A stretch of 64,000 nucleotides of DNA from Rapana venosa (taxonomy: Eukaryota > Mollusca > Gastropoda > Neogastropoda > Muricidae): NCBI GenBank assembly GCA_028751875.1, contig CM054140.1, positions 12,832,668 through 12,896,667 on the forward strand. The letters run 5' to 3'. This document shows, in pieces, positions 40,401-52,629 of the stretch. Each line of letters opens with the position of its first letter. Position 1 is the stretch's first letter. Position numbers and translations under genes: made by a program. The notes below the pieces were generated by a model. It did not search any database and was not told the DNA's origin. It worked only from the letters and a program-made list of their open reading frames with translations.

Positions 40401-41138
40401 CTACCCGATACTTTCAATGACCTCATTTTTTATTTTAAGAAAGCACGTAAAAATACGTTTCATGGTTCTCGGGTCAACACTGCAGGCGAACAGTAAGAAT
40501 GCACTGATTTGTCTCATGTTACTGAGCCTCTCTTGTCCAGCTGATAGAGACTGCATACATTTACTCAAACTGTTTTTTCGAGTCTCCTTTCTTTGAACTA
40601 AAGTAATCATATCTTTGTCTGAACACCAGTTTTAGATTGTTCTTATTCCGCGCGCTACATATAAAATAAAATATGTTCTCTGACTATCCCTTTCTTGAAC
40701 ACATTCTAAAACTCTTAGGACTTGTCGACACTTAAGAAGCATCATATGGAAACTGGAGACCTGATCTATTGTCATCAAGTCCAGTGTCGCCCAAAGGACT
40801 GACCTACTACAGCTCTTTTTTCCTGTCAAAAGTCGGCTTGAATCAGGCCATTACTCTTCCTTATAATCCTTGACTGAAGCAATGACAGGGCGGCCGACAT
40901 CAGCTCTAGTATCTACACACTGAAAACACTCTTCCATTGGCTCACTCGACTATCTTTTGCATTTTTTCCCGTGTAGGCTTCCACCTTTTCTTGTGTGTAT
41001 TGTGGCTAGACTAATAGCTTCCATTGATGTCATTCTCCACTTTCTGTTCTGTTCCAGACGCCGTTTCTCCTCTTTTCTTGATGGTGCACAGCCTGACCTT
41101 TTCAAAGAAGTATTTTGTTGACCGTTTTGCCCATCCAC
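40401..41138 (-). other. one minus frame with few stops, possible pseudogene
   Basis: The same minus-strand frame is open over 41138-40950, 40829-40632 and 40610-40401, with TAG or TAA between. It reads GQNGQQNTSLKRSGCAPSRK, EEKRRLEQNRKWRMTSMEAI, MTGKKSCSRSVLWATLDLMT and KRIFTCF. The persistence of one frame across about 245 codons is unusual for AT-rich DNA and suggests a decayed gene or retrocopy. It overlaps the end of the exon pair at 41701-41140 in a different frame, so at most one reading is right. Confidence 0.3.
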
Positions 41139-41139
41139 T

Positions 41140-41191
41140 TTATGTAAGATGTCTTCCAGGTCTAAGTCTCTCTTTTATGTCCCTTGCTTCA
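41140..41191 (-). CDS. candidate terminal exon
   Basis: On the minus strand an excellent acceptor (CATCTTTCACTTTTTCTATAG, AG 41193-41192) precedes one base and EARDIKERLRPGRHLT plus TAA (41142-41140). The one-base start fits the two-base end of the block at 41701-41588, giving a continuous basic C-terminus. No family recognised. Confidence 0.35.
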
Positions 41192-41587
41192 CTATAGAAA
41201 AAGTGAAAGATGGGAAAGCCATGAGACAATAGTTAGATACCGGTTTAAACGTTCACTAAAATTATTTAATCAGCCAACACCCGAAGATCTTGATAAACGT
41301 AGTAAAGTTATCTTTTGTTACTAAATTATTGTTCATTTTAGCACAGCTATAACGTAGATCACAATCACTATCACGTAGTCTGGAAAATGAAGTACTTTAC
41401 TTAGCCCATATGTAAACTAGAAAGATAGCGTAGATTTTGCACACGAGAATCTGATTCAGACTCCTTCTCTTGTGTGTCTCCACTTTTCCTTAAGACCTTC
41501 CCCCACTGCCTTCAAATCTAACCCATCGGAACAATACAAGATGTCATTCGAAGAAAACATCATAAAAATCATCAACAAATAGCTCAC

Positions 41588-41701
41588 CTTTTGTTCTCTC
41601 TTTTTGAATGTCTAGATCTTCTCTTTGCTGTGCCTACAGCCCTATCCTGTGGTCTCTGGATGCTAGTTTTTGGTTTTGTTTTCCCGCAGTGCACCGATCC
41701 C
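41588..41701 (-). CDS. candidate internal exon, basic region
   Basis: Minus strand: CTCATTACTGAAGCGCCTTTTCAG-type acceptor (AG 41703-41702), 114 bases, donor AAAAG|GTGAGC (GT 41587-41586). After one base it reads GSVHCGKTKPKTSIQRPQDR, then AVGTAKRRSRHSKRENK plus two bases. Lys/Arg-rich, nuclear-like composition. The frame is also open upstream to 41805, so the acceptor choice is a judgement. Confidence 0.35.
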
Positions 41702-41829
41702 CTGAAAAGGCGCTTCAGTAATGAGATAAAATTATTGGTGTGTGAGCAGAAATCTGATTTTCTAGAGATGTTGTTCCTGCTTGTCCTTTTTGACCATGTC
41801 ATCATGTTTTTCTAATGTCTGCTTATCTT

Positions 41830-42640
41830 TCTGTCCTTGCTTGTTTGTTTGCTTGTTTGTTTCTTTCACATAAAATGGAATTCCCTATTGTGCGTTCAGT
41901 TTGTTATGTATCTTGTTTCTTTATTGCCATTTTTCTGCGTTTCCTTCTCTTGCTTTGCTGTATTCACTTCACTGATAACACTATCATATGTCTGTGTATC
42001 TGTCCGACTGTGTGCATCATTGCTTTTCACTCTTAGTGTCAAATGCAAAGCGCCAGATAAGCACGTTTACACAGTCGCTGGAAAAAATGTGTCCAAGATT
42101 TTCAGACCAAAGCCCCTACTTCCTTCCTCAGACAGAGAACACTAAGGGACCTCAGTCTACCCACACGCCATCAGTCACATGCAGAGTTTTCAAGCCACCA
42201 GCCCAGGAAATGACTTTTAGGGCAGTGCAGGATGGTCTGGCATGAGGTAATCATCCAGAAACATTTCCAGTCTGCAGGATACCTGACTGATGACTAGAAA
42301 GTTGATGAGGTACCTACCACTGAACTTTAGCTCTGAGTGTTTTGATGGTATTGGGTAGGGTGTATAGTCCATATTAGAATGTTGTGAGTTATTGATGTAA
42401 GTACAGTGCTGAGGTCATATACTTTATTATCTTGTTATGCTTTTAATTGATATGTTGAGAATATCTTCAACCATGACATGCTCCTAACATAACAACTTGC
42501 ATTCTTCCTTAAGCGAGGAAAAAAATGATTTGAAGTCGGAGTATGACTACCTATCTGTCAAAGTCTCATAAAAGTCATGCACGTGAACGTCTTGTCCAGT
42601 GTGTACTTACGATCTCACAGTATTTCTCAGATGTAAGGAG
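41830..42640. other. unassigned 0.8 kb
   Basis: Plus frames at 41815-42245 are short and overlapping without splice support. TTGTTTGTTTGCTTGTTTG near 41843 is a small tetranucleotide run. Confidence 0.45.
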
Positions 42641-42782
42641 TGACCCAGAATGCATGCACTAGATGATTTTCCAAGGGGCTTTAAGCTAGGAATCGCTCGC
42701 CACTACCTCCACCACTACCATCGTCTTAAACACCACCACCACAAGCACCACCTGAACCACAAAAGCAACAGCAGCATTATAG

Positions 42783-42909
42783 TCTCTTGGCTGATGACAC
42801 ACTACATTCGTACTTGGCAGCAACCTTGGCCAGTTTACATCGACTTCTTAAACTGGACAGAATCGGAAGGGAATCTCTTTGTTCTACCCCTAAAATAGAA
42901 GATGTCAAG
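42783..42909 (+). CDS. candidate internal exon
   Basis: After an AG at 42781-42782, one base plus 42 codons are open: LLADDTLHSYLAATLASLHR, LLKLDRIGRESLCSTPKIED and VK, ending at AAG|GTTAGG (42909). Protein-like composition (helical, Leu-rich). The acceptor lacks a pyrimidine tract, the donor is fair. No product recognised. Confidence 0.3.
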
Positions 42910-43330
42910 GTTAGGAATAATGGAAAGAAGGGCAGGGGACAGGGGGAGGGGGGGGGGGAAGGGTTGACACTGTTGGCTGGAGAGGAGAAATGAATTAGAG
43001 TGATACCTGCAGAATGTATTGATCTATTCACAGTGTTGCTTCAGTATCTCTTTTAAAATAAATCACCCAGATAACAATGCATCTTATACTTTAATCACCA
43101 AGAATGATCGTTTTTTTAGGAAAATATCTTATTCCAACTAGTCTAAAATGTCATAGGTACCCATTTATGTTTGAATACACATTGTTGATACAGCAGAGAG
43201 CAAGCGATTATGATGAGTTTGGATAGTTTTGTACACAAAACACTAGGGAATATAAACACAATTTAGTGTCTAAGTTATGAAGTGAAATATTCCGTGTTCG
43301 CCAACTCGTCAAAGGTCAAAGCATAATATG
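42910..43330. other. unassigned, includes a G-rich run
   Basis: GGGGACAGGGGGAGGGGGGG at 42935-42954 is G-quadruplex-compatible. The rest is AT-rich with nothing recognised. Confidence 0.5.
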
Positions 43331-43429
43331 CAGTGGTCTCTTTGGCGTTCGTCCTCGTGCCATTTTCTGCCTTTGCCTCTGTCTTTTTGGCTTTTGTGCC
43401 TCTTAACCTGACTCCATATATGTTTGTCT

Positions 43430-43685
<256 letters not shown>

Positions 43686-43987
43686 ACCTCCTAGCGATTC
43701 CTATCTCCCATGTGTGACAGGAATAATTTCCTTGCTTCGAAATTTAATTTAGTTTGCTTGCGTTTGCTGTTCTTGTTTGCTGAGGTATTGATCCTCCTCG
43801 CCGCTTACCACAGGGAAGGGAATAAGTAGATGGACAACACAGATAGAAAAAACAACAACAACCAACAACAAAGAACATGTGAAGGGTGAAAGATATGCTA
43901 ACATAGCGGAAGAAAGAAAGAAAAACTCTCAAACAAACTGAAGGTTAAAAAAAACAACCCACCACTCTTGCAAGGTTTAAGAATACA

Positions 43988-44100
43988 AGTAATAATAATA
44001 ATAATATATGGAATTTATATAGCGCTGAATCTTGTAAAAAACAAACAAATCGAAGCACTTGCACTCAATCATTTACAGGCATGCAAAGTACGATTTTAAA
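43988..44100 (-). mobile_element. TATAAATTCCAT-family end, inverted
   Basis: (AAT)n, ATATGGAATTTATATAGCGC, GAATCTTGTAAAAAACAAAC, AAATCGAAGCACTTG and TTTACAGGCATGC. Confidence 0.82.
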
Positions 44101-44429
44101 AAAAGAGAAAATTTCAAACTTACCATGGATTTTTTTTTCAGGTGCAGAGAAGAATTGTTTTGATAGGGAAAAGAGGGGTTTTTATATAAGACCCCCCCCC
44201 CCCATCACCCTGCTGGATGGGATATTAGTTTAACACTTCTTCCTTGAAACTGAGAAACCGTGAAAATTGTTTCTTCTTATTAAAGTGCAATGAATGCTTG
44301 CATGAATGCACAAACTAATGTGAGTTTATTTTCTTTTGCTCTCTCGGTTACAATTGTTCCTTACCCACCCCCCTCCTCCCTCACTCTATACACACGCATT
44401 ACGTTTTCTTCCGCATATAGGACCGTTCC

Positions 44430-44430
<1 letters not shown>

Positions 44431-44506
<76 letters not shown>
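44431..44506. repeat. (GA)n microsatellite
   Basis: About 38 uninterrupted GA units; counterpart of the array at 46307-46394 in the second duplication copy. Confidence 0.97.
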
Positions 44507-44508
<2 letters not shown>

Positions 44509-44534
44509 CTGTATTTTCCTTATTCTAGTTCTAT

Positions 44535-44888
44535 TTATTTGTTTTATCTATTATTTTATGTCGACGATAATAGAATGAGCACGTGTCCTTTTCGATATCC
44601 ATTCCACTTGTGCAAGTAGTTTTTTAAAATAAATTTTGCCACATGTTCCCCTCGGCACACAATAGGTTACTTATCCAAAAGATGGAACAGGTTTTATTGT
44701 GTGGGCAAGATGGGTTCACACGCGGGACTTGGGTTTAAAATATCATCTGGACTTTTGGGGGAGTGGAGATCAGCACTGATGTCAACGTCAGAGGAAATGT
44801 CCCTTTGAATGAACGAACATCCCTGCTGTGTCTTGAGCCTGGGTTCGAACCCTGGCCGTCAGACGTGCACAACTCTAGCCACACGATG

Positions 44889-44890
<2 letters not shown>
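44535..44890 (-). mobile_element. V-SINE-like element inside duplication copy 1
   Basis: Minus strand: CATCGTGTGGCTAGAGTTGT, GGCCAGGGTTCGAACCC (B-box), AGTGCTGATCTCCAC, AGTCCAGATGATATTTTAAA (degraded core) and GATAATAGAATGAGC on the plus strand. It is absent from the second copy of the duplication. Confidence 0.82.

Positions 44891-44892
<2 letters not shown>

Positions 44893-44974
<82 letters not shown>
44893..44974. repeat. (GA)n microsatellite beside SINE head
   Basis: About 41 uninterrupted GA units directly against the 5' end of the inverted SINE. Confidence 0.97.
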
Positions 44975-44977
<3 letters not shown>

Positions 44978-45045
44978 TCTGAGCTCTGAACTCTGAAATA
45001 GGTTAAATATACATCGGCCTTAGGCCACATACATCAAAAGGGAGT

Positions 45046-45077
45046 GAGGGGGTGGGGGGGGGGGGGGGGGGGGGGGT
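45046..45077 (+). other. poly(G) tract
   Basis: GGGGGTGGGG followed by about 22 consecutive G: G-quadruplex-compatible and hard to sequence, so its length is uncertain. Confidence 0.85.
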
Positions 45078-45363
45078 AACAGATACATTTTCAATCAGCT
45101 GAAAAGCTGCACTTGTATGTACGTACACATCTTCCCCTGTCAACAACTTAGGGTTATAACTTGGTAACTTTGTACGCTTACTCATTCCATTTCGATCACC
45201 AAGCACCAGCATAACTTGCGAAAGAAGACATGCGGGAAAAACATCCTGAGAATCATGGCTATGTGTCATGAAATCTAACTTACTTTGAGCAGTCTAAGAC
45301 AACAATGCAATCTTTAATAAGAAAACAAACAGTAAAACCAACCGAATGACAAATAACCCGAGA

Positions 45364-45484
<121 letters not shown>

Positions 45485-45854
45485 TTCTTTTTAAATGTTT
45501 CAAACAAACACAAACCCTTCATTTGCGCAGAATCTCTCAGAGAGCCCTAAGCAAAACACTGAGGTGAAGCTCCGACCTACTCACATTATTCCTTATCTGC
45601 ATCTCTTTTTTAAATATACATTTTCCTTTGGTTTTGGTGCTGGTCGTTACTGGTATTTTGCGCACAGACATTGTACTGTGCTGATTGTATTTCAATGTTA
45701 TTTGGCACCTAGAGCTGAATCTCTGTTTTACGTACATGTTTTGAGAGTGTGAACATGAGTTGAAGTGTGGCCGTGTTTCTTTTGGCTTCTTGTTGTGATG
45801 AGAGACGGGTCACGACACCCAAGAGAATAAGCTTAGCAGGGTTGAGCTTAACGT

Positions 45855-45863
45855 GTGTGTGTC

Positions 45864-45940
<77 letters not shown>
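45855..45940. repeat. (GT)n microsatellite
   Basis: About 42 GT units with CTG, TTG and GG slips, at the right edge of duplication copy 1; copy 2 ends in a GT array at the same point. Confidence 0.96.
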
Positions 45941-45941
<1 letters not shown>

Positions 45942-46079
45942 AAAGTCTATCTACTAAAACGTACTTTCAGACATGAGAAAGAGAAAAAGACAGAAGTGAA
46001 TATAAGTGTGTTTGTTTGTAAGGTTGAATGAATGATACAAGGAAAAAAACGGATCTAGCCGTGATAAACTCATTGAAAG

Positions 46080-47116
<1,037 letters not shown>

Positions 47117-47125
<9 letters not shown>

Positions 47126-47285
47126 TGTGAGAGAGTTTGTGCGAGAGTGTGTGTGTGCGCGTGTGTGTGCAGGTGCGTGTGAGTGTTTGTGTGTGTGTAC
47201 GTTTATGTGCATGTGTGTGCGCTTGTGTGTGTGTGTGTGTGTGTGTTTGTGCGCTTGTGTTTGTGTGTGTGTATGTGTGTGTGTG
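47117..47285. repeat. (GT)n microsatellite
   Basis: GT-based with GCGC, TTTG and TATG variants. Confidence 0.94.
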
Positions 47286-47397
47286 ATATTCCTTACATTG
47301 CCACACATTGTAGGGATCGGTTTCAGGCAGACATAGAGACACAGGGGAATATTGTAGTAAAGATTCTGAGATTGTACAAATCGAATCATGAATACCC

Positions 47398-47600
47398 TCT
47401 GTCTGTCTGTCTGCCTGCCTGCCTGTCTGTATGCCTGTCTCTCTCCCCTTTGCCCCATCTCTGTCTGTCTCTATGTCAATCTGTCTCTCTCTCTCTAACT
47501 AAAATCGTCATTTTTCTACCTCCATCTCTCTCGTTCCTGAGTTTCTTTCTCTCTCTCTCTCATTCTCTCTCTCTCCCCCCCCCCCCCTTCTTTTTCTCTG
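47398..47600. repeat. (TGTC/TGCC)n and (CT)n tract
   Basis: CTGTCTGTCTGTCTGCCTGC near 47400, CT-rich to 47575 and a C run at 47576-47588. Confidence 0.92.
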
Positions 47601-47781
47601 TCTCTTTATATGTCTGTCTTTATCTCTTAATTCTTTGTCTCTTTCGCTACTTCCATATTTCTATCCTTCCCCAACCCCCTTTCTCCTCTTCCGTCTCCCC
47701 ATTCTCCTCTCTTCCCTACTATACCCATCTCTCCATTGTTTCCACCATGCCCCCCCCCCCCTCTCTCTCTCTCTCCCTTTT

Positions 47782-47948
47782 GATGAAGGTCTGGTGTAAA
47801 GAAGCCACTGGCTTATTCATATACCCTCATTAAAACATTCGAGTTCGAGTTCTCTCTCTCTCTCTCTCGATGAGGGTCTGGTGTAAAGAAGCCACTGGCT
47901 TATTCATATACCCTCATTAAAACATTCGAGTTCGAGTTCTCTCTCTCT

Positions 47949-48031
<83 letters not shown>

Positions 48032-48104
48032 GCTCTCTCTCTCGATGAGGGTCTGGTGTAAAGAAGCCACTGGCTTATTCATATACCCTCATTAAAACAT
48101 TCGA

Positions 48105-48153
<49 letters not shown>

Positions 48154-48265
48154 TCTCTCTCTCATCTCTCTCTCTCTCTCTCTCTCGATCTCTCTATGAT
48201 GGGTCTGGTGTAAAGAAGCCACTGGCTTATTCCTATACCCTCATTAAAACATTCGAGTTCGAGTT
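47782..48265 (+). repeat. four tandem copies of a retroposon 3' end in (CT)n
   Basis: GATGAGGGTCTGGTGTAAAG, AAGCCACTGGCTTATTCATA, TACCCTCATTAAAACATTCG and AGTTCGAGTT occur at 47782-47851, 47869-47938, 48044-48108 and 48198-48265, always in the same orientation and always followed by (CT)n of different length. The copies differ at only a few positions. It is a higher-order tandem repeat made of tail plus microsatellite. Confidence 0.93.
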
Positions 48266-48438
48266 CTCTCTCTCTCCCTCTCTCTCTGACATCACACAGA
48301 TGACAACATTTACAAAACTGCATACACACGGCACTGGATGAAAAAAAGCACATCGATGCCTCTTCCATTATCCTCGAAATAAAAGAATAGACAAAATCTC
48401 TGTCTCTGTCTGTCTGTCTCTCTCTCTCTGTCTCTGTC

Positions 48439-48508
<70 letters not shown>

Positions 48509-48520
48509 GTTCACAGGGGT
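48266..48520. repeat. (CT)n/(TGTC)n with SINE 3' fragment
   Basis: CT and CTGT tracts at 48266-48290 and 48398-48510 surround the V-SINE-like 3' fragment. Confidence 0.92.
48290..48392 (+). mobile_element. V-SINE-like 3' end fragment
   Basis: CAGATGACAACATTTACAAA, ACTGCATACACACGGCACTG, AAAAAAAGCACATCGATGCC and TTATCCTCGAAATAAAAGAA. Confidence 0.82.
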
Positions 48521-48554
48521 ATGCTGGCTAGGTGTGGGACTGAGTGACTGACAG

Positions 48555-48700
48555 GATGTATAGTATGTATGGGTGTGTTTGAATGCAAGCGCTTCGATTT
48601 CTTTTTTCAAGATATAGCGCTATATAAATTCCATTTATGATGATGATGATGATGATGATGATGATGGTGATGATGATTATGGTTATTATTATTATTAGTG
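48555..48700 (+). mobile_element. TATAAATTCCAT-family end with (GAT)n tail
   Basis: TGTATGGGTGTGTTTGAATG, AAGCGCTTCGATTTC, TATAGCGCTATATAAATTCC and (ATG)n. It extends the family's known 5' part; the same words are at 50095-50210 inverted. Confidence 0.85.
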
Positions 48701-48804
48701 AAGGGTGTGGAGCAGACCTGAGGACCGGTGAAGTGCAGTGAAGTGCAGCCTGTCATTGATACACTTCACCATGTAGTCTAAGGGTTGTTTCTTCTCACAG
48801 AGAT

Positions 48805-49145
48805 TTTATTTATTCTTTTATTTCGAGGAATATGGAAAAAACCCTCATGTGCTTTTTTTCATCCAGTCCCCAGGTGTATGCAGTTTTGTCAATTTTGTCA
48901 TCCGTTCCCACCGGCACACAATGGCCTACTCTTCCGAAAGGAGGAACGGGTTTTAACGTGTGCGCAAGATGTTCTGCGTGCGTTCGTACACGGGACCTCG
49001 GTTTATAGTCTCATCCGAAGGACTTTTGGGGAGAATGGAGTCTGCACTGATGTCAACTCCAGAGGAAAAACCCTCTTGAACGAGAATCAAACCCGGGTCA
49101 GCAGATCACGAATACATCACTCTAACCACTAGGCTATCCCGTCCC

Positions 49146-49147
<2 letters not shown>
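48805..49147 (-). mobile_element. V-SINE-like element, head type 1, full length
   Basis: Minus strand: GGGGGACGGGATAGCCTAGT, GGTTAGAGTGATGTATTCGT, ACCCGGGTTTGATTCTCG, CCTTCGGATGAGACTATAAA, CGAGGTCCCGTGTACGAACG, CACACGTTAAAACCCGTTCC and AAACTGCATACACCTGGGGA. Its 5' end abuts (GA)n at 49149. Confidence 0.93.

Positions 49148-49148
<1 letters not shown>

Positions 49149-49181
<33 letters not shown>
49149..49181. repeat. (GA)n microsatellite at a SINE 5' end
   Basis: About 16 GA units, followed by G-rich GGGTGGGGGAGGGGGAGG. Confidence 0.94.
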
Positions 49182-49184
<3 letters not shown>

Positions 49185-49199
49185 GGGGGAGGGGGAGGG

Positions 49200-49440
49200 G
49201 GGAGTTTGCTTTGATGCTCGGCACTTTGAACAATTTGTTGTCATTGCCTGATATGGCCTATTGTCAAGGGGGACTACACACGACTTTCTTTTGTGAATAC
49301 AAATAAACACAAGATAAATCACAAGGTTAGTTATAACGTAATGGAAACACAAGTAGTCTTTATAAGTGGAATCGACACACACATTGCTGTTGTGATTATG
49401 ACTGTCATCATCATCGTTTTTATCATTATGTTTGTTTTTT
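49200..49440. other. unassigned 0.24 kb
   Basis: No repeat or coding block recognised. Confidence 0.5.
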
Positions 49441-49540
49441 ATATGATTTTTTTTCATAAATGGCTTGATGAAAAAAGTATATGCTTTGCTTATTCAATGT
49501 ACCATCTGTAAATGAAAATAGTTGACTTTGACTTTGAATT
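49441..49540 (+). mobile_element. retroposon 3' end with (TTTGAC)n tail
   Basis: TTTTTTTCATAAATGGCTTG, TGAAAAAAGTATATGC, TTCAATGTACCATCTGTAAA and TGACTTTGACTTTGAATTTC, mirroring 14661-14760. The tail meets (CA)n. Confidence 0.82.
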
Positions 49541-49750
<210 letters not shown>

Positions 49751-49754
49751 GTAT

Positions 49755-50056
49755 GGTTTATGTCGTAACATTTTGCGCCATGGAGTTATACTGGTGTCTT
49801 AAGCAAGAGAGTTCGTGTTTTCAAATTGATGCCATTTTTTTAAAACCTCGCAAATGTTCTCTCCCCATTAATTGTTTAAAAATGATATCTAGTACCATAA
49901 AAAAACGGACATTAAAATGATGGAACCATTCTAACTCATATTACCTTGTGCTCTAGGATAATTCAGAGTATCACATTATAAAAAAAGCTATTTGAAAGAG
50001 TATTGTATTTATAACATTTTTTTAACATTCGATTTAGGGCTATGGCATCTTGTCGC

Positions 50057-50060
<4 letters not shown>
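49755..50060. other. unassigned 0.3 kb, AT-rich
   Basis: Nothing recognised. Confidence 0.5.
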
Positions 50061-50061
<1 letters not shown>

Positions 50062-50103
<42 letters not shown>

Positions 50104-50198
50104 GGAATTTATATAGCGCTATATCTTGCAAAAAGAAATCAAAGCGTTTGACTTCAACACACCCATACATGCAACCAATAACAATTAACAGAGTTAAA
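50062..50198 (-). mobile_element. TATAAATTCCAT-family end, inverted, with (TA)n tail
   Basis: (TA)n 50062-50095, AATGGAATTTATATAGCGCT, ATCTTGCAAAAAGAAATCAA, AGCGTTTGACTTCAACACAC and CCATACATGCAACCAATAAC. LINE-coding sequence begins directly after it. Confidence 0.85.
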
Positions 50199-50214
50199 TT
50201 CAAATGAAAGAGGC

Positions 50215-51513
50215 TTGAGACTCCTGGAGTTTGCCAGTAACAACCACCTCCAGCTAGTGAATACACTTGGCCCACACAAGAAATCCAGAAAATGGACATG
50301 GCATAGCCCAAATGGAGAACACCACAACCAAATATATTACATCATGGTGAAAAGACGGTTTCAGTCTAGCGTTAACATAGCACAGACACGAAGTTTTCCA
50401 GGAGCAGACATAGGGAGTGATCATGATCTTGTGATGATGACTTTCCGACTACGTCTAAAGAAAATCCACAAGCGGAACAACATCAGGATCAACTTTGACC
50501 TCGAGAAGCTGAAGGACCCAGAGGTATTAGAAATCTTTCAAGCAAGGATAGGTGGAAAGTTTGCAGCACTCACTGTGATAGACTCAGACATAGATACACT
50601 GACGAATAGTTTCAATACAGCAGTGACTGAAACAGCAAGCGAGCTTCTTGGCAAACACCGACCAGTCAAAAAACCATGGGTCACACCTAACATCCTACAA
50701 CTATACGAAAAGCGTAGAGAGTTGAAGAAAAAGAAAAATGAAACAAAAGAAAGAGCAGAACAATATAGGGCAGTCAACAAAAGAATCAGGAAGTCCATGA
50801 CGGAGGCAAAAGAGAAATGGATCGGTGAACAGTGCCAAGACATTGAAGAGAACATCAAGAAAAACAATAGAAAAAAAGCATATCAGCTGGTGAAAGACCT
50901 GACTAGCACAAAACAGGGAAAAGGTTTAACAATCCAAGACAAAAATGGGAAGTGTCTCACTGACGACCAGGATATTCTGAACAGATGGACAGAATACTGC
51001 TCCGACCTGTATAACTATAGAACCGCAGGAGATCCAGATGTCCTTAATGTACCAGCAAGCAAAGACACAGACAGTCACCCTATCCTCCGAGAAGAAGTGG
51101 AAACAGCAGTCAGATCGCTGAAAAAGGGAAAGTCAGCAGGGGCTGACAACATTCCAGCTGAGTTGGTTCAAGCTGGAGGGGAAGCCATGATCAGCGCCCT
51201 ACTAAGAATCTGCAACAAGATCTGGCAGACAGGAAAATGGCCAACACCATGGACACAGTCACTCATCATCACCCTCCCCAAGAAAGGAAATCTTCAACAA
51301 TGCCATAATTACCGCACAATCAGCCTCATATGCCACCCAAGCAAGGTCATGCTGCAGATAATATTGAATAGACTGAAGCCACAAGCAGAGACCATCATTG
51401 CTGAGGAACAAGCAGGTTTCAGAGCAGGGCGCAGCACAACCGAACATATATTCAACCTCAGAATACTATGTGAGTGGTACCTTCAACATCAACCACGTAT
51501 TTATCGATTTTAA
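50215..51513 (+). pseudogene. RTE ORF, endonuclease end to RT motif 2
   Basis: 432 codons without a stop, opening with RLLEFASNN from the endonuclease. It holds the SDH of the endonuclease active site (about 50416) and a long Lys/Glu-rich linker (KKKKNETKERAEQYRAVNKR region). RT then begins at about 51100 (LKKGKSAGADNIPAELV) and runs to EEQAGFRAGR (51400-51430). The frame then goes off at RILCEWYLQHQ and stops at 51511. The Asp-to-Tyr change in the QIxYI motif would weaken or abolish nicking even if the frame were intact. Confidence 0.9.
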
Positions 51514-52603
51514 GAAGGCATTTGACAGGGTGTGGCATGCAGCTTTGTGGGCAACCATGAATTTGTACAGCATCAATGCAAACCTGATCAGAGTCATCAA
51601 ACAGCTGTACAGCGAGGCCACCAGTGCAGTGTACTACAACAACAACATTGGAGAATGGTTTCGAACAACAGTTGGAGTAAGGCAGGGCTGTCTACTCTCA
51701 CCCACTCTTTTCAATATCTTCCTTGAGAGAATCATGGCTGATGCACTGGAACATCATGAAGGATCAGTCAGCATTGGTGGCAGAACGATCACAAACCTCC
51801 GCTTCGCAGATGACATTGATGGAATAGCAGGATCAGAAAAAGAGCTTGCCAGCCTAACAGAACACTTGAATAAGGCCTCCAAAACATACGGCATGGAAAT
51901 CAGTGCAGAGAAGACCAAACTGATGACTAATAACACCAACGGCATTAGCACTGATATCAGGGTTAATGACCAGAAGCTGGAAACAGTTCAAAGCTTCAAG
52001 TACCTGGGAGCCATTGTATCAGACCAGGGATCCAAGCCAGAAGTAGTATGCAGGACTGCACAGACAATAACAGCTTTGTCAAAACTAAACATCATCTGGA
52101 GAGATAAAAATATCTCACTTATCTCCAAGATCAGACTAATGCGCTCCCTTGTCATATCCATATTTCTGTATGCCTGTGAATCATGGACCCTGACTGCAGA
52201 TTTGGAGAGAAGAGTACAGGCGGTGGAGATGAGATGCTTTCGGAGACTCCTTGGCATCTCCTACAAAGACCACATAAGCAACGAAAGCGTGCATAACAGA
52301 ATCCAGCAAACCATTGGACCCTATGAGAACCTTCTAACGATCGTGAAAAAACGTAAACTTAAATGGTATGGGCATGTCACAAGATCCAAAGGACTTGCAA
52401 AGACGGTTTTACAAGGCACTGTCCGGGGAGGAAGAAGAAGAGGCAGACCAAGGAAGAGCTGGGAGGATAATATCAGCGAATGGACAGGCCTAGAACTCAA
52501 CAAAACCCTGAGAAAGGCAGAACAGAGAGAGGAATGGAGGGAACTGGTTGTTGAGTCTTTGAGGGTGCCCCCACGGTCGTCAGACTACGGGACAGATACA
52601 TAG
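51398..52603 (+). pseudogene. RTE ORF, RT motif A to C-terminus
   Basis: Coding from about 51490 (INHVFIDFKKAFDRVWHA) to TAG at 52601: motif A Asp, motif B RQGCLLSP, motif C FADD, thumb FKYLGA, a SIFLYACESW motif, an RGGRRRGRPRKSWEDNISEW basic/Trp motif and EWRELVVESL. All three RT aspartates are present, so decay is recent. The switch relative to the upstream frame is +1, consistent with a small deletion or one-base insertion. Confidence 0.9.
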
Positions 52604-52629
52604 ATAGATAGATAGAAATTCAAATGTAA

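Larger units (their letters stand above)
50199..52616 (+). mobile_element. RTE-type LINE, 5'-truncated, one frameshift
   Basis: From the C-terminal third of the endonuclease to the 3' tail. Endonuclease: NERGLRLLEFASNNH, WTWHSPNGEHHNQIYYIM (Tyr where QIDYI normally has Asp) and GADIGSDHDLVMM with the catalytic SDH. RT: KKGKSAGADNIPAELV, LITLPKKG-type motif 1, EEQAGFRAGRSTTEHIFNL, motif A FIDFKKAFDRVWHA, motif B VGVRQGCLLSPTLFN, motif C LRFADDIDGIAG, then FKYLGAIVS and SIFLYACESWTL. Ends ...SSDYGTDT, TAG, and (GATA)n at 52599-52616, a microsatellite tail as usual for RTE. Coding switches frame once near 51485-51505. Confidence 0.92.

Noticed and set aside
40401..41190. Alternative genetic code (TAA/TAG read as sense)
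   Set aside because: Stops in the quasi-open frame are all TAA/TAG, but Gln-to-stop C-to-T decay explains this more simply, and other candidate exons here end in TAA or TAG.
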